Assembly: GCF_040640215.1 (NCBI RefSeq) | Contig: NZ_JBFABG010000021.1 | Coordinates: 18,642-82,641 of the forward strand | Reading direction: 5' to 3' | DNA length: 64,000 nt | Source of the DNA: Actinosynnema sp040640215 | GTDB lineage: Bacteria > Actinomycetota > Actinomycetes > Mycobacteriales > Pseudonocardiaceae | Shown: piece after piece, positions 34,746 through 43,649 of the stretch | How the letters are laid out: the number at the start of each line of letters is the position of its first letter | Position numbering within the stretch: position 1 is the first letter of the stretch | Translations under genes and position numbers: made by a program | The notes under the pieces: generated by a model | Database searches by the model: none | What the model was told of the DNA's origin: nothing | What the model saw: the letters and a program-made list of their open reading frames with translations, nothing else

Positions 34746-35828
34746 CTACAGCCAGCGGTTCCGACGGAATATTCGGTACAGGGTGAGGCAGGCGACCAGG
34801 ATGATCGTGATCACCATGGGGTAGCCGTAGCGCCAGTGCAGCTCCGGCATGAAGTCGAAGTTCATCCCGTAGACGCCGACGACCATGGTCGGCACCGAGA
34901 TGATCGCGACCCACGACGAGATCTTGCGCATGTCCGAGTTCTGCTGGAGCGTGATCTTCGCGAGCGTCGCGTCGACCAGCGTGGTCAGCAGCTCGTCGAA
35001 GTTCATCACCCGCTCCGACACCTCGGTGAGGTGGTCGTCGACGTCGCGGAAGTACGAGCGCACCTGCTCCGGGATCAGCGGCGTGTAGCCCTCGGCCAGC
35101 CTGCGCAGCGGCACCGCCAGCGGCATCACCGCGCGGCGCAGCTCCAGGACCTCGCGCTTCATCAGGTAGATCTGGTCCGCGCTGATCCGGCTGCGCGGCG
35201 CGAAGACCAGCGCTTCCATCTGGTCGATGTCGTCCTCGATGTGGTCGGTCACCTCGAGGTAGTTGTCCACGACGTGGTCCGCGATCGTGTACAGCACCGC
35301 GGCCGGGCCGACCCGCAGCTTCTCCGAGTCCGTCTCCAGCTCCCGCCGCACGGCGGCCAGGCCGGAGTGGTTGCCGTGCCGGACCGTGACCACGAAGTCG
35401 CGGCCGAGGAAGACCATGATCTCGCCGCTCTCCACGATCTCGTTGGCCGTGTCCGGGGACGCGTTCTGCACGTACCGCACGGTCTTGAGCACCATGAACA
35501 GCGTGTTGTCGTAACGCTCCAGCTTCGGCCGCTGGTGCGCGTGCACCGCGTCCTCGACCGCGAGTTCGTGCAGCCCGAACGTCTCCGCGACGCCCTGGAT
35601 CTGCTCTTCGTCCGGCTCGTGCAAGCCGATCCACACGAACCCGTCGCCGCGCCGGCGCACCTCGTCCACGGCGTGGGTGTGCGACCACCGGCCGGGCAGC
35701 CGCTCACCGTCGACGTACACGCCGCAGTCGACCACGTAGGCCGACAACGGCACCGGGACGGGGATCGCGGGCCGGTCGCGGTCGGGCACGCGGCCTCTCA
35801 GGCCGCCGAGCGAGGGCAAACTGGGCAC
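34746..35828 (-). CDS. corA: CorA-type magnesium/cobalt channel
   Basis: About 360 residues. The large N-terminal cytoplasmic domain contains VWIGLHEPDEEQIQGVAETFGLHELAVEDAVHAHQRPKLERYDN. Two C-terminal transmembrane helices carry the signature YGMNFDFMPEL in the selectivity loop and end in a basic tail (RIFRRNRWL). Homopentamers import Mg2+. The start is placed at GTG 35828 because GGAGG lies 5 bases upstream. An in-frame ATG at 35879 has no such site. It corresponds to M. tuberculosis Rv1239c, immediately after lpqY-sugABC there. A leader of up to 296 bases shows no recognisable Mg2+ riboswitch. Confidence 0.92.
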   Translation of the reverse strand: MPSLPSLGGLRGRVPDRDRPAIPVPVPLSAYVVDCGVYVDGERLPGRWSHTHAVDEVRRRGDGFVWIGLHEPDEEQIQGVAETFGLHELAVEDAVHAHQRPKLERYDNTLFMVLKTVRYVQNASPDTANEIVESGEIMVFLGRDFVVTVRHGNHSGLAAVRRELETDSEKLRVGPAAVLYTIADHVVDNYLEVTDHIEDDIDQMEALVFAPRSRISADQIYLMKREVLELRRAVMPLAVPLRRLAEGYTPLIPEQVRSYFRDVDDHLTEVSERVMNFDELLTTLVDATLAKITLQQNSDMRKISSWVAIISVPTMVVGVYGMNFDFMPELHWRYGYPMVITIILVACLTLYRIFRRNRWL

Positions 35829-36124
35829 GGGTCCTCCAGACGGGGAGCGTCGACTCGCGAAGAAAGATGACGACGGCACGTCCCCGACCGGACAGCGCTG
35901 GGCCTAGCTGTGGGAAGCCGACCCTCCGGGGAGGACGCGCGAGGTACTCGCAGGATGGGGATCGTTGCTCATCGGCGGTCCTCACCTCCTCGGGTCGGCC
36001 GGTCGCGGCGGTGGAGTCGCTCACAGACCAGTTGCCGAGGGTACTCCCCCCGCGCTCACACTGTCGTCCCGGTCGTGAGGGCGCTCGATCGCACGCCCCC
36101 GCCGCGAGCCAACGGAGGCGTGCC

Positions 36125-36631
36125 GTGCGGTTCGGGCGTTACCACGAGGAGTTCGAAGTCGGCGCGGTCTACGAGCACTGGCCGGGCAAGACCGTCACCG
36201 AGTACGACGACCACCTGTTCTGCCTGTCGACCATGAACCACCACCCGCTGCACCCGGACGCGCACTGCGCGGCGGAGACCACGGACTCCGGGAAGAACGT
36301 GGTGGTCGGCAACTACGTCTACTCGCTGCTGCTGGGCATGTCCGTGCCGGCCGTGTCGGGCAAGGCGGTCGCGAACCTGGAGGTGGAGACGTTGAAGCAC
36401 GTCAAACCCACCTGCCACGGCGACACCATCTACGGTGAGACCGAGGTGCTCGACAAGACGCCGTCGAAGTCGAAAGACGACCGGGGTGTTGTCTCCGTCG
36501 AGACGCGCGGGTACAAGCAGGACGGCACGGTCGTCTGCGTGTTCCGACGCAAGGTGATGGTGCCCAAGCGCTCGTACAGCGACAGTCGCGGCGGCGAGCA
36601 GCCCGGTCGGCCCGAGCCCGTCACCGGCTGA
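36125..36631 (+). CDS. MaoC-like hot-dog dehydratase
   Basis: 168 residues. The hot-dog fold markers are a FEVGAVYEHWPGKTVTEYDDHLFCLSTMNHHPLH segment, containing the D/H dyad region of R-type enoyl hydratases, and the strand TCHGDTIYGETEVLDKTPSKS. It probably hydrates or dehydrates an acyl-CoA. GTG 36125 has GGAGG 6 bases upstream. The DUF2332 gene follows after 25 bases, so the two share a transcript. TTGCCG (36032-36037) and CACACT (36057-36062) are a weak promoter candidate. Confidence 0.85.
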   Translation: MRFGRYHEEFEVGAVYEHWPGKTVTEYDDHLFCLSTMNHHPLHPDAHCAAETTDSGKNVVVGNYVYSLLLGMSVPAVSGKAVANLEVETLKHVKPTCHGDTIYGETEVLDKTPSKSKDDRGVVSVETRGYKQDGTVVCVFRRKVMVPKRSYSDSRGGEQPGRPEPVTG

Positions 36632-36656
36632 GCCGCGACGAGGACGAAGGAGTGAC

Positions 36657-37736
36657 GTGACTGCTCTGGACCTGGTGCGGCAGCGACTCGCGGGGTTCGC
36701 GCAGCGGGGCGCGCACGGCCTGTCCCCGCTCTACGAGCACCTGGCGTCCCGCGCCGCCGAGGACCCGGAGGTCGCCGGGCTGCTGACCGCCGCCCCGGAG
36801 CACTTCGCGCAGCCGACGCTGCTCCTGGCGGCGGCGCACCGGCTGGTGCAGGCCGAGCCGTTCCACGAGCTGTCGAACTACTACCCGTCGCTGGGCGGCA
36901 CCTACGGCGCGGACGAGCGCACCTGGTCGCTGTTCCGGGCGTTCGTGCTGGAGCGGGCCGACCGGATGCGCGCGCTGATCGCGTCCCGGTCCACCCAGAC
37001 CAACGAGGTGCGCCGGGCCGCCCTGCTGTACCCGGCGGTGGCGATGGTGAAGGGTCCGGTGGGCCTGCTGGAGGTCGGCTGCTCGGGCGGGCTGCTGCTC
37101 GGCTTGGACCAGTACGGCTACCGGTACCAGACCGAGCAGGCCGGGCAGCTCGTCGCCGGCCCGGCCAAGGCCGCGCTCGGGCTGCACTGCGCGCTGGAGC
37201 TCGCCCCCGGCGCGGAGCTGCCCAGGATTCCGAAGACCGTGAAGGTGGCGGCGAAGGTCGGCCTGGACCGCGCGCCCGCCGACCTGACCGACGAGGACAC
37301 CTACGCGTGGCTGGAGGCGTGCGTGTGGGCCGACCAACCGGAGCGGCTCCGGCTGTTCGGGGTGGCCGCCGCCGTGCAGCGCAAAGCGCCGCCCGAGTTC
37401 GTCACCGGCGACGCGGTGGCCGACCTGGCCGCCGCCGCTGCCCGGGTGCCCGCCGACCTGCCACTCGTGGTCATCACCAGCAACACGTTGCACCACCTGC
37501 CGGGTGACGAGTTCGTCCGCGCGCTGCGGGAGCTGGACCGGCCGGCCTGGTGGGTCAGCCACGAGTCCTACGCGGCGGCCCTGGTGCACGTGCTGCCGGG
37601 GCGGTCCGACCTGGAGGCACCGCACGAGGCGGTCGGGGTGCTCGGGCTGACGAAGTTCGAGGGCGGCGAGGTGGTGTCGGCCAAGGCGCTCGCGCTGACC
37701 GCCCAGCACGGCCAGCGGCTGGTCTGGCTGCCCTGA
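36657..37736 (+). CDS. DUF2332 family protein (paralogue 2)
   Basis: 359 residues, DUF2332. It keeps the RSTQTNEVRRAALLYP block, VGLLEVGCSGGLLLGLDQYGYRY, ACVWADQPERLRLF and VVITSNTLHHLPGDEF, parallel to paralogue 1. The glycine-rich loop and the following acidic region suggest a Rossmann-like methyltransferase fold, which is inference. The GTG start has GAAGGAG 5 bases upstream. Operon pairing with a MaoC dehydratase suggests acyl-CoA or lipid chemistry. Confidence 0.8.
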   Translation: MTALDLVRQRLAGFAQRGAHGLSPLYEHLASRAAEDPEVAGLLTAAPEHFAQPTLLLAAAHRLVQAEPFHELSNYYPSLGGTYGADERTWSLFRAFVLERADRMRALIASRSTQTNEVRRAALLYPAVAMVKGPVGLLEVGCSGGLLLGLDQYGYRYQTEQAGQLVAGPAKAALGLHCALELAPGAELPRIPKTVKVAAKVGLDRAPADLTDEDTYAWLEACVWADQPERLRLFGVAAAVQRKAPPEFVTGDAVADLAAAAARVPADLPLVVITSNTLHHLPGDEFVRALRELDRPAWWVSHESYAAALVHVLPGRSDLEAPHEAVGVLGLTKFEGGEVVSAKALALTAQHGQRLVWLP

Positions 37737-37785
37737 CCGCAGTGCGTGACCGGGGGCCCGACCTGCCACTATCGGGCGAAGTCGA

Positions 37786-38199
37786 TCACCTCCGGGGGAG
37801 CTGACCCCACGCCCGGAGCGTGTCGTGGAGACCGTCGGTGAGCGGAAGTGTGTCCAAGATCGCAGCGGTCGCCCACCGGGCTTCCGAAGCGTCGTCCCCC
37901 GCTCGGAGCACACCCGATCGCACCTGGCAGACGTAGTCGTGGATGTCGTAGAGGCCGTCTTCGGCCGGTCGGGTGACACTTCCCAGCAACGCCCCGACGG
38001 TTACGGAGAGTCCGGTCTCTTCCCGAATTTCGCGGCTCAGGGCCTCCGCATCTCCCTCACCGGGGGCGACTCGTCCACCCGGTACCGACCACCGTCCCTC
38101 ACCTGGGTGATTCGCCCTCCGCACGAGTAGTAGTCGCCCGGTCGAGTCATGGACGACGCCGCCGACACAGCGGATCAAGCGGACGCGTTCGGCCGTCAC
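37786..38199 (-). CDS. Nudix hydrolase
   Basis: 137 residues. A complete Nudix box G-x5-E-x7-REIREETGL lies at about residues 42-64. Such enzymes cleave nucleoside diphosphates linked to other moieties, and this MutT-like size suggests nucleotide clean-up. The start is GTG 38199, because TACGCT (38213-38208) lies 8 bases upstream. A TTG at 38208 lies inside that -10 box and is unlikely. Cys11 and the final LRAWGQLP carry no known function. Confidence 0.88.
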   Translation of the reverse strand: MTAERVRLIRCVGGVVHDSTGRLLLVRRANHPGEGRWSVPGGRVAPGEGDAEALSREIREETGLSVTVGALLGSVTRPAEDGLYDIHDYVCQVRSGVLRAGDDASEARWATAAILDTLPLTDGLHDTLRAWGQLPRR

Positions 38200-38342
38200 G
38201 GTGACCAAGCGTAGTCACACCGGAACGGCGGTGCAGCTCGCTACCCCAGGTGCGGTACAAAACTCCCAAGGTGCCGCGCCGTGCGGTACAACGGTTTTCA
38301 CTGGCGCCACACGGGTGCGGGTAGCGAACGGGGTTGATCACC

Positions 38343-38501
38343 GTGAATCTGAAGAAGATTCTCACTTTCGCCGGGGTCGGCTTGGTCCTGTTCTTCCTCA
38401 TCGCGGAACCCTCACAAGCGGCTCAGCTCGTCCAGAACGTGCTGAACACGCTGAAGGGAGCCGCTGAGGCGCTCATCACCTTCGTGAAACAATTGTTCTG
38501 A
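38343..38501 (+). CDS. 52-residue exported or membrane small protein
   Basis: Begins VNLKKILTFAGVGLVLFFLI, a basic start followed by one hydrophobic helix. It continues AEPSQAAQLVQNVLNTLKGAAEAL and ends ITFVKQLF, an amphipathic helix. An A-x-A-like site (SQAAQ) could be processed, or the protein may stay anchored. I recall similar 50-residue proteins in other Actinobacteria, always beside the PH-domain gene that follows here. GGGG lies 9 bases before the GTG. No function is known. Confidence 0.65.
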   Translation: MNLKKILTFAGVGLVLFFLIAEPSQAAQLVQNVLNTLKGAAEALITFVKQLF

Positions 38502-38544
38502 GTCGCCCGGCTCCGCTCCCACGGCGAAGGGTCAGGTCTGAGGC

Positions 38545-39105
38545 ATGTTCGCACCTAGGGACCCCGACGAGTACCTGCTCCCCACGGAGCGCCGGGTCAT
38601 CCGGGTCCGCCGGCACTGGAGCAGCCTGCTCTGGGATCTCCTGGAGGCGGCGGCCCTGTTGGCCGGTGCCATGATGATCTCGTACCTGCTGCCCGAGAAC
38701 GCCGGCGTGGTCCAGAACATCCTCTGGTACGCGGCCCTGTTCGTGCTGCTCAGGCTGGCGTACTTCGTCATGGAGTGGTGGGTGGAGCGGATCGTCGTCA
38801 CCGACAAGAGGTTCATGATCTCGTCGGGGGTGTTCGAGACCAAGGTGGCCATGATGCCGATCAGCAAGGTCACCGACCTCACCTACGAGCGGACGGTGCT
38901 GGGCCGCATGTTCGGCTTCGGCACCCTGGTCGTGGAGTCGGCCGGTCAGATCCAGGCCCTCAACCGGATCGAGTACCTGCCGAACCCCGAGGAGGTCTAC
39001 GACGCCATCTCGGAGCTGACCTTCGGCGACAAGAAGGCACAGGCCGAGAGGTTCTCGATGATCAAGGCGCAGCGGGCGGCCCGCGGGAAGAAGATGGTCC
39101 CGTAG
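38545..39105 (+). CDS. Bacterial PH-domain (bPH2) membrane protein
   Basis: 186 residues. Two transmembrane helices (about 30-50 and 60-77) precede the bPH2 domain: WWVERIVVTDKRFMISSGVFETKVAMMPISKVTDLTYERTVLGRMFGFGTLVVESAG. The C-terminus is a charged helix. The family (former DUF304) is widespread in Actinobacteria, and its role is unclear. The ATG is 43 bases after the small membrane protein gene, probably on the same transcript. Confidence 0.82.
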   Translation: MFAPRDPDEYLLPTERRVIRVRRHWSSLLWDLLEAAALLAGAMMISYLLPENAGVVQNILWYAALFVLLRLAYFVMEWWVERIVVTDKRFMISSGVFETKVAMMPISKVTDLTYERTVLGRMFGFGTLVVESAGQIQALNRIEYLPNPEEVYDAISELTFGDKKAQAERFSMIKAQRAARGKKMVP

Positions 39106-39119
39106 GTCAGACTGGGTGG

Positions 39120-39977
39120 GTGCGCATCGACCTGCACACCCACTCGACCGAGTCCGACGGCACCGACACGCCCGCGGAACTGGTGGCCGCCGCGGCGGCC
39201 ACCGGTCTGTCCGCCATCGCGCTGACCGACCACGACACCGCCGCGGGCTGGGCGGAGGCGGCCGACGCGCTGCCTCCCGGCCTCCGGCTGGTGCGGGGCG
39301 CGGAGCTGTCCTGCGCGTCGGACGACGGTCGAGGCAGGGTCATCACCGTCCACCTGCTCGCCTACCTCTACGACCCCACCTCGCCCGCGCTGGTCGAGGA
39401 GCAGCTCCGGCTGCGCTCCGAACGCCGGCACCGGCTGCGCCGGATGGCGGTGCGGATGGTGGAGGACGGCTTCCCCATCGACCCGGACGAGCTGATGGCG
39501 GCCATGCCCGCCGACGCGCCCGCCGGTCGGCCGCACCTCGCCATGGCGCTGATCAGGGCCGGCGTGGTGACGAGCGTGGACGAGGCCTTCGCGCGGTACC
39601 TGACGGGCGGGCGGTACTACGTGCCGCGCACCGACACGCCGGTCGCCCGCGCCATCGGGATGATCTCCGACGCGGGCGGGGTGACCGTGCTCGCGCACCC
39701 GTTCGCCTCCTCCCGGGGGCCGATCGTGTCCGACGCCGTGGTGGCGGACCTGGCGGGCCTGGGCCTGGCCGGCGTCGAGGTGGACCACCCCGACCACGAC
39801 TCGGCGACCCGCGACCGGCTGCGCGGGCTCGCGGGCGAACTGGGGCTGCTCATGACCGGCTCGTCGGACTACCACGGCACCAACAAGACCGTGCGGCTCG
39901 GTGCGGAGACCACCGCACCCGACGTGCTCGACGCGATCGCCGACCGGGCGACCGGGTGCAAAGTGCTCGTGGGTTAG
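39120..39977 (+). CDS. PHP domain phosphoesterase
   Basis: 285 residues. The metal-binding PHP motifs are RIDLHTHSTESDGTDTP (motif 1, H6/H8), LTDHDT (motif 2), the strand with RGAELSC, and TGSSDYHGTNK (motif 4). The family includes 3',5'-nucleotide bisphosphate phosphatases and RNase AM, a likely activity here. GTG 39120 is preceded by CAGACT (39108-39113) 6 bases upstream, and the N-terminus starts directly at the first strand, as in homologues. Confidence 0.88.
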   Translation: MRIDLHTHSTESDGTDTPAELVAAAAATGLSAIALTDHDTAAGWAEAADALPPGLRLVRGAELSCASDDGRGRVITVHLLAYLYDPTSPALVEEQLRLRSERRHRLRRMAVRMVEDGFPIDPDELMAAMPADAPAGRPHLAMALIRAGVVTSVDEAFARYLTGGRYYVPRTDTPVARAIGMISDAGGVTVLAHPFASSRGPIVSDAVVADLAGLGLAGVEVDHPDHDSATRDRLRGLAGELGLLMTGSSDYHGTNKTVRLGAETTAPDVLDAIADRATGCKVLVG

Positions 39978-40041
39978 GCCAACCGCGTGAAGGAGCCCTG
40001 CGCCGTCCGCACGCGGTGCCGGGACTGTCGGTCGGCCTCGG

Positions 40042-40047
40042 TAGTTT
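40042..40047 (+). promoter_or_regulatory. -10 element for the leaderless RecB-like nuclease gene
   Basis: TAGTTT lies 6 bases before the GTG at 40054. Confidence 0.4.
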
Positions 40048-40053
40048 GGTGCG

Positions 40054-40893
40054 GTGCGGGAACAGCTCGGGCTCGACTTCGGCGGGATGCCGAAGAAACT
40101 CGTACGGGTGACACCGTCGAAGCTCTCGACGTGGGCGGACTGCCCACGGCGGTTCCGCATGGCCTACGTCGACCGGCCGTCGCCGCCGCGCGGCGGCGCG
40201 TGGGCGCACAACACGCTGGGCGCGGTCGTGCACAACGCCTTGAAGGCGCTGTTCGACCTGCCGGCCGAGCGCCGCACCCCGGACCAGGCGGTGGCCCAGT
40301 TGCACCGCCAGTGGAAGAACGAGGGCTTCCGCGACGCCGAGCAGGCCGCCGTGTACCGCGGCCGGGCCGAGGGCTGGGTGCGCGACTACGTCGACGAGCT
40401 CGACACGTCCATCGAGCCGCTCGGCATCGAGCGCTGGGTGTCCACGCCCACCTCCCGGATCGTCGCGGAGGGCCGGGTCGACCGCATCGACCTGCGGGAC
40501 GGCGAGCTGGTCGTCGTCGACTACAAGACCGGGCGGCACGCGCTGACCGTGGACGACGCGCGCGGCTCCCAGGCGTTGGCCCTCTACGCGCTGGCGGCCC
40601 GGCGCACGCTGCGCAAGCCGTGCCACCGGGTGGAGCTGCACCACCTGCCCACCGGCGCGGTCGCGGTGTGGGAGCACACCGAGGAGAGCCTCGCGCGGCA
40701 CGTGTCGCGGGCCGAGGAGGCGGCGGACGAGATCGGCCTGGCCGCCGACACCCTGGCGGCCGGCGGCGACCCGGAGATCCTGTACCCGCCCCGCACGGGC
40801 AACCAGTGCACCTGGTGCGACTTCCGCCGGAGCTGCCCGGAGGGGCAGCGGGCGGCCCCGACACTCGACCCGTGGGCTCTGCTCGCGCCGTAG
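40054..40893 (+). CDS. RecB-family PD-(D/E)XK exonuclease with Cys cluster
   Basis: 279 residues. The nuclease core shows SKLSTWADCPRRFRMAYVD (Cys30), VEGRVDRIDL-type Asp, and VVVDYKTGRH with the Asp and Lys of the catalytic motif. The C-terminal CTWCDFRRSC plus Cys30 make a four-cysteine set like that of AddB/Cas4, which holds a 4Fe-4S cluster. It is a stand-alone nuclease domain without a helicase, annotated widely as RecB family exonuclease. It is not near any CRISPR array. The partner gene 9 bases downstream is a small membrane protein. Confidence 0.88.
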   Translation: MREQLGLDFGGMPKKLVRVTPSKLSTWADCPRRFRMAYVDRPSPPRGGAWAHNTLGAVVHNALKALFDLPAERRTPDQAVAQLHRQWKNEGFRDAEQAAVYRGRAEGWVRDYVDELDTSIEPLGIERWVSTPTSRIVAEGRVDRIDLRDGELVVVDYKTGRHALTVDDARGSQALALYALAARRTLRKPCHRVELHHLPTGAVAVWEHTEESLARHVSRAEEAADEIGLAADTLAAGGDPEILYPPRTGNQCTWCDFRRSCPEGQRAAPTLDPWALLAP

Positions 40894-40901
40894 GGAGATC
40901 C

Positions 40902-41198
40902 GTGACGAAGGTGGAGACCGAGCCGCGCGTGCTGCGGACGTGGCGGGGGATCGGCGGCTGCGTGGCCGTGGGCCTCGTGCTGCTGGCGCTGGCGCTGATC
41001 GGCGTGCAGGTCTACGCGGGCCTCCACGACCTGCCGGGGCCGGGCGTGGGCGTCGTGGCGGGCCACCTGGTGGCCGCCGGCGTGGCCGTGGTGGCGCAGG
41101 TGGTCGCCGACCGCCGCACCGGCTGGGTCGCCGGCCTGTGCGGCTTGGCGGTCCTCCTGGCGGGCGCGTCGACCCTGTGGTTCTTCTGGTGGGCGTGA
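40902..41198 (+). CDS. Small three-helix membrane protein
   Basis: 98 residues with three hydrophobic helices (about 14-35, 43-64, 70-95) and short charged loops. The C-terminus is WFFWWA. There are no conserved motifs known to me. GTG lies 9 bases after the nuclease stop, and GGGA precedes it, so it is co-transcribed. It ends just before a strong terminator. Confidence 0.6.
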   Translation: MTKVETEPRVLRTWRGIGGCVAVGLVLLALALIGVQVYAGLHDLPGPGVGVVAGHLVAAGVAVVAQVVADRRTGWVAGLCGLAVLLAGASTLWFFWWA

Positions 41199-41201
41199 CC
41201 G

Positions 41202-41242
41202 GGCCCGTCCTGACCCTGGGGTGCTGAGGGTCAGGACGGGCC
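41202..41242. terminator. Bidirectional terminator between convergent genes
   Basis: GGCCCGTCCTGACCCT pairs perfectly over 16 bp with AGGGTCAGGACGGGCC around a 9-base loop. It begins 4 bases after one stop and lies 13 bases from the other. A further AGGGTCAGGCGCTGA copy follows at 41251-41265. Confidence 0.85.
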
Positions 41243-41254
41243 AGGCGCTGAGGG

Positions 41255-42130
41255 TCAGGCGCTGAGCCACGCCCGCCAGGTCGGCAGGAGGGTGGCCAGC
41301 AGCGCCTCCGGTGCCTCGGTGTTCGGCGAGTGCCAGACGCCCTCCAGGACCGCGAAGTCGGCGTCCAGGCGTTCGGCCATGTCCCGCTGGGTCGCCGCCG
41401 ACCACGCGTCGTCCAGCTCGCCGCACACCACCAGGCACGGCGTGCCGGACGAGCGCAGCGACCGGGCCAGCTTCGCCACCAGGTCGGGCTCGGTCCGCAG
41501 CGAGTCGCCCATGCCGAGCAGCCCGGCGGCGGTCGAGCGGAGGAACCGCTCGCGGTAGAAGCCCTTGAGCTCCTGCGGGATCAGCGCCCAGCGCGCGGTG
41601 CGCGCGGCGCGGGCCGCGGTGAACCGGTGCAACGCCTCGACGCCCTGCGCGCGCAACAGGGGTTCGCCCTGCTCCAGCGCGACGCGGCGGTCGCTCGCCG
41701 GCAGCTCGGCCGGCCCGGACGACAGCAGGGTCAGCCCGGTCACCGGGGCCTGGGCCAGGACCGCGCCGCGCGCGACCAGCCCGCCGTAGGAGTGGCCCAC
41801 CAACAGCACCCGCCGGCCGTCGGCGGTGAGCTCGCCGACCAGCTCGGCCAGCACCGCGCCCAGCGCCCCCGGGCGGTACTCGGACTCGGCGAGCGGGCCC
41901 GGCGACTCGTACTGGCCGGGCAGATCGATCGCCACGACCTCCAGGCCGGCGTCCGCGATCGGGTCGATCAGCGGCGCGAAGTCCTCTTTGGACCCGGTGT
42001 AGCCGGGCACCAGCAACGCCGTCGCACCGGTGTCGGCACCGGCCGCCGGCGCGCGCAGGGCGGCGACGGGACCTGCCCGGCCGGGCAGGTCGACGCGGTC
42101 CGCGCGGTGCGGGCTGAGCTGCGAGTGCAC
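41255..42130 (-). CDS. Alpha/beta hydrolase
   Basis: 291 residues. The nucleophile elbow GHSYGG is near residue 117, the oxyanion strand is LLVPGYTGSKEDF, the acid is in VVCGELDDAWS, and the His is in LEGVWHSPNTEAPE. The helical cap lies between. The substrate is unknown. The GTG at 42130 has CACACT (42143-42138) 7 bases upstream, so the mRNA is probably leaderless. It converges on the RecB-like operon across a bidirectional terminator. Confidence 0.85.
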   Translation of the reverse strand: MHSQLSPHRADRVDLPGRAGPVAALRAPAAGADTGATALLVPGYTGSKEDFAPLIDPIADAGLEVVAIDLPGQYESPGPLAESEYRPGALGAVLAELVGELTADGRRVLLVGHSYGGLVARGAVLAQAPVTGLTLLSSGPAELPASDRRVALEQGEPLLRAQGVEALHRFTAARAARTARWALIPQELKGFYRERFLRSTAAGLLGMGDSLRTEPDLVAKLARSLRSSGTPCLVVCGELDDAWSAATQRDMAERLDADFAVLEGVWHSPNTEAPEALLATLLPTWRAWLSA

Positions 42131-42188
42131 GCCTCGAAGTGTGCCGCACGACGGCCGGGTGCGCGTGGGCGAACCACCGGCGCGCGGA

Positions 42189-43625
42189 CTACCGCAGCGC
42201 GACCAGCGTGTCGCCGCGCTGCTCCAGCACGACCGGCCCCTCGGTGCCCATCTGGACCGTCCCGGTGTAACCGCCCCGGTCCACCGGCACGCTGCCGATC
42301 TCCTGGCCGGTGACCTGGTCGACGACCTTCAGCCCGTCCTCGACCGGGATCAGCGCGCGACCCGCGAGGGTCGTGCCGGGACCCCGCGAGGGCATCGACC
42401 ACAGCGGGTTCAGGTCGACCAGCGACAGCGCGACCGTGCGCGAACCGGTGAACCAGTAGGTGTTCGCGGTGCTGGTGGCGGTGTCCACCACCCGTCCGGG
42501 CGGGTCGCCGGCCAACTCGTCGGCGGTCACCTCGACCGGGTACTCCAGGATCAGCCCGCCGGTCTCCGCGTCGAACACGATCAGCTTGCCGGGCACGGCC
42601 ACCGCGACCCGGTTGGCGGTCACCGCGACCACCCGCGCGCCCTTGACGCCGACCAGCGCGGTGCTGATCACCTGCGGCTCGTCGAACTTCTCCGGGTTGG
42701 GCTTGAGCACGGTGATCCGGTCGGACGGGTCCTGGCCGTAGCAGCGCTCGATCACCGCGGCCTTGCCGCCGGTCACCGCGAACGACCCGTACTGGCAGCC
42801 CGGACGGGGCTGGCGGGTGGCGTTCACGATCGCGCGCAGCGTGCCGTACTCCAGCGACCGCACCAGGTCGTCCCGCCGGTACACCTCGAAGTAGGTCTCA
42901 CCGGTGACCAGCACGTGCGAGCCCTCGTTGAGCATCCGGGTGTCCAGGGCGGCGTCGCCGTTGCGCTGCGGGCCGCGCTTGCCGGACGCGGCGTCCAGCG
43001 TGGTCAGCTCGGAGCAGTTGGTGTCCTTGCGGTAGAGCGCGAACACCTTGCCCCACGCGGTGCTCACCGAGCACAGGGGCCAGTCCCGGCTGTACCGCCA
43101 GCGGACTTCGCCGGTCAGCGCGTCCCGGCCGACGACCTCGCCGCCGTCCGCCGTCGCCACGACCGAGTCCAGGTGCACCGGGACCGGCGTGGCGCTGCTC
43201 GGGGCGCGCCACAGCTCGCCCAAGGACGGCGGCAGCACGGTCGCCGGCTGGAGCGGCGTGATCTCGCTGGGACCGGTCTGCGAGGTGGTGTTGCGGGCGT
43301 CGCTGAACGCCCACACCAGCACCGACGACACCAGCACCGCGACCACGACCAGCGCCAGGGCGATGAAGTCGCCCCGGGTCCGCCAGGTCCGGACGGGACC
43401 CACCGGGCCGTCGTCGGTGGTCTCGGGCGGGGGTGCCGCCAGGACGTCTTCGGTGGTCGCAGCGGTCGGGTGGTCGGTGTCGGCGGGACGTTCGACGTCC
43501 GTCTCGACCGAACGCTCGGCGTTCGAGTCCACCACGACCTGCCCGTTCGACTCCGCCTGTTCCGGCTGGCCCACTGCCCGGCTCCCGATGGGTTCGGTGA
43601 TCTGTCCGGCCACATGCTCCCGCAT
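42189..43625 (-). CDS. Membrane-anchored PQQ-type beta-propeller protein
   Basis: 478 residues. An 80-residue acidic cytoplasmic region precedes one transmembrane helix (about 87-107). A large outer domain of PQQ/WD-like strands follows (VVGRDALTGEVRWRYSRDW, LIVFDAETGGLILEYP, GLKVVDQVTGQEIGSVP), which would fold as a propeller. Four cysteines in the outer domain could form disulfides. It follows the rhlE-like gene on the same strand, 24 bases after that stop, as Rv3212 lies next to rhlE in M. tuberculosis. No activity is known, and similar propellers act as scaffolds. Confidence 0.75.
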   Translation of the reverse strand: MREHVAGQITEPIGSRAVGQPEQAESNGQVVVDSNAERSVETDVERPADTDHPTAATTEDVLAAPPPETTDDGPVGPVRTWRTRGDFIALALVVVAVLVSSVLVWAFSDARNTTSQTGPSEITPLQPATVLPPSLGELWRAPSSATPVPVHLDSVVATADGGEVVGRDALTGEVRWRYSRDWPLCSVSTAWGKVFALYRKDTNCSELTTLDAASGKRGPQRNGDAALDTRMLNEGSHVLVTGETYFEVYRRDDLVRSLEYGTLRAIVNATRQPRPGCQYGSFAVTGGKAAVIERCYGQDPSDRITVLKPNPEKFDEPQVISTALVGVKGARVVAVTANRVAVAVPGKLIVFDAETGGLILEYPVEVTADELAGDPPGRVVDTATSTANTYWFTGSRTVALSLVDLNPLWSMPSRGPGTTLAGRALIPVEDGLKVVDQVTGQEIGSVPVDRGGYTGTVQMGTEGPVVLEQRGDTLVALR

Positions 43626-43649
43626 GTGGCCGGAGATCCGTGTGAGGCG

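Noticed and set aside
35829..36124. Mg2+ riboswitch (M-box) in the corA leader
   Set aside because: The leader lacks the conserved multi-helix M-box core. Only short imperfect stems are visible.
40054..40893. Cas4 nuclease as a sign of a CRISPR system
   Set aside because: The four-cysteine RecB fold fits, but no cas genes or repeat arrays occur anywhere in the window. The stand-alone actinobacterial nuclease family is a better match.
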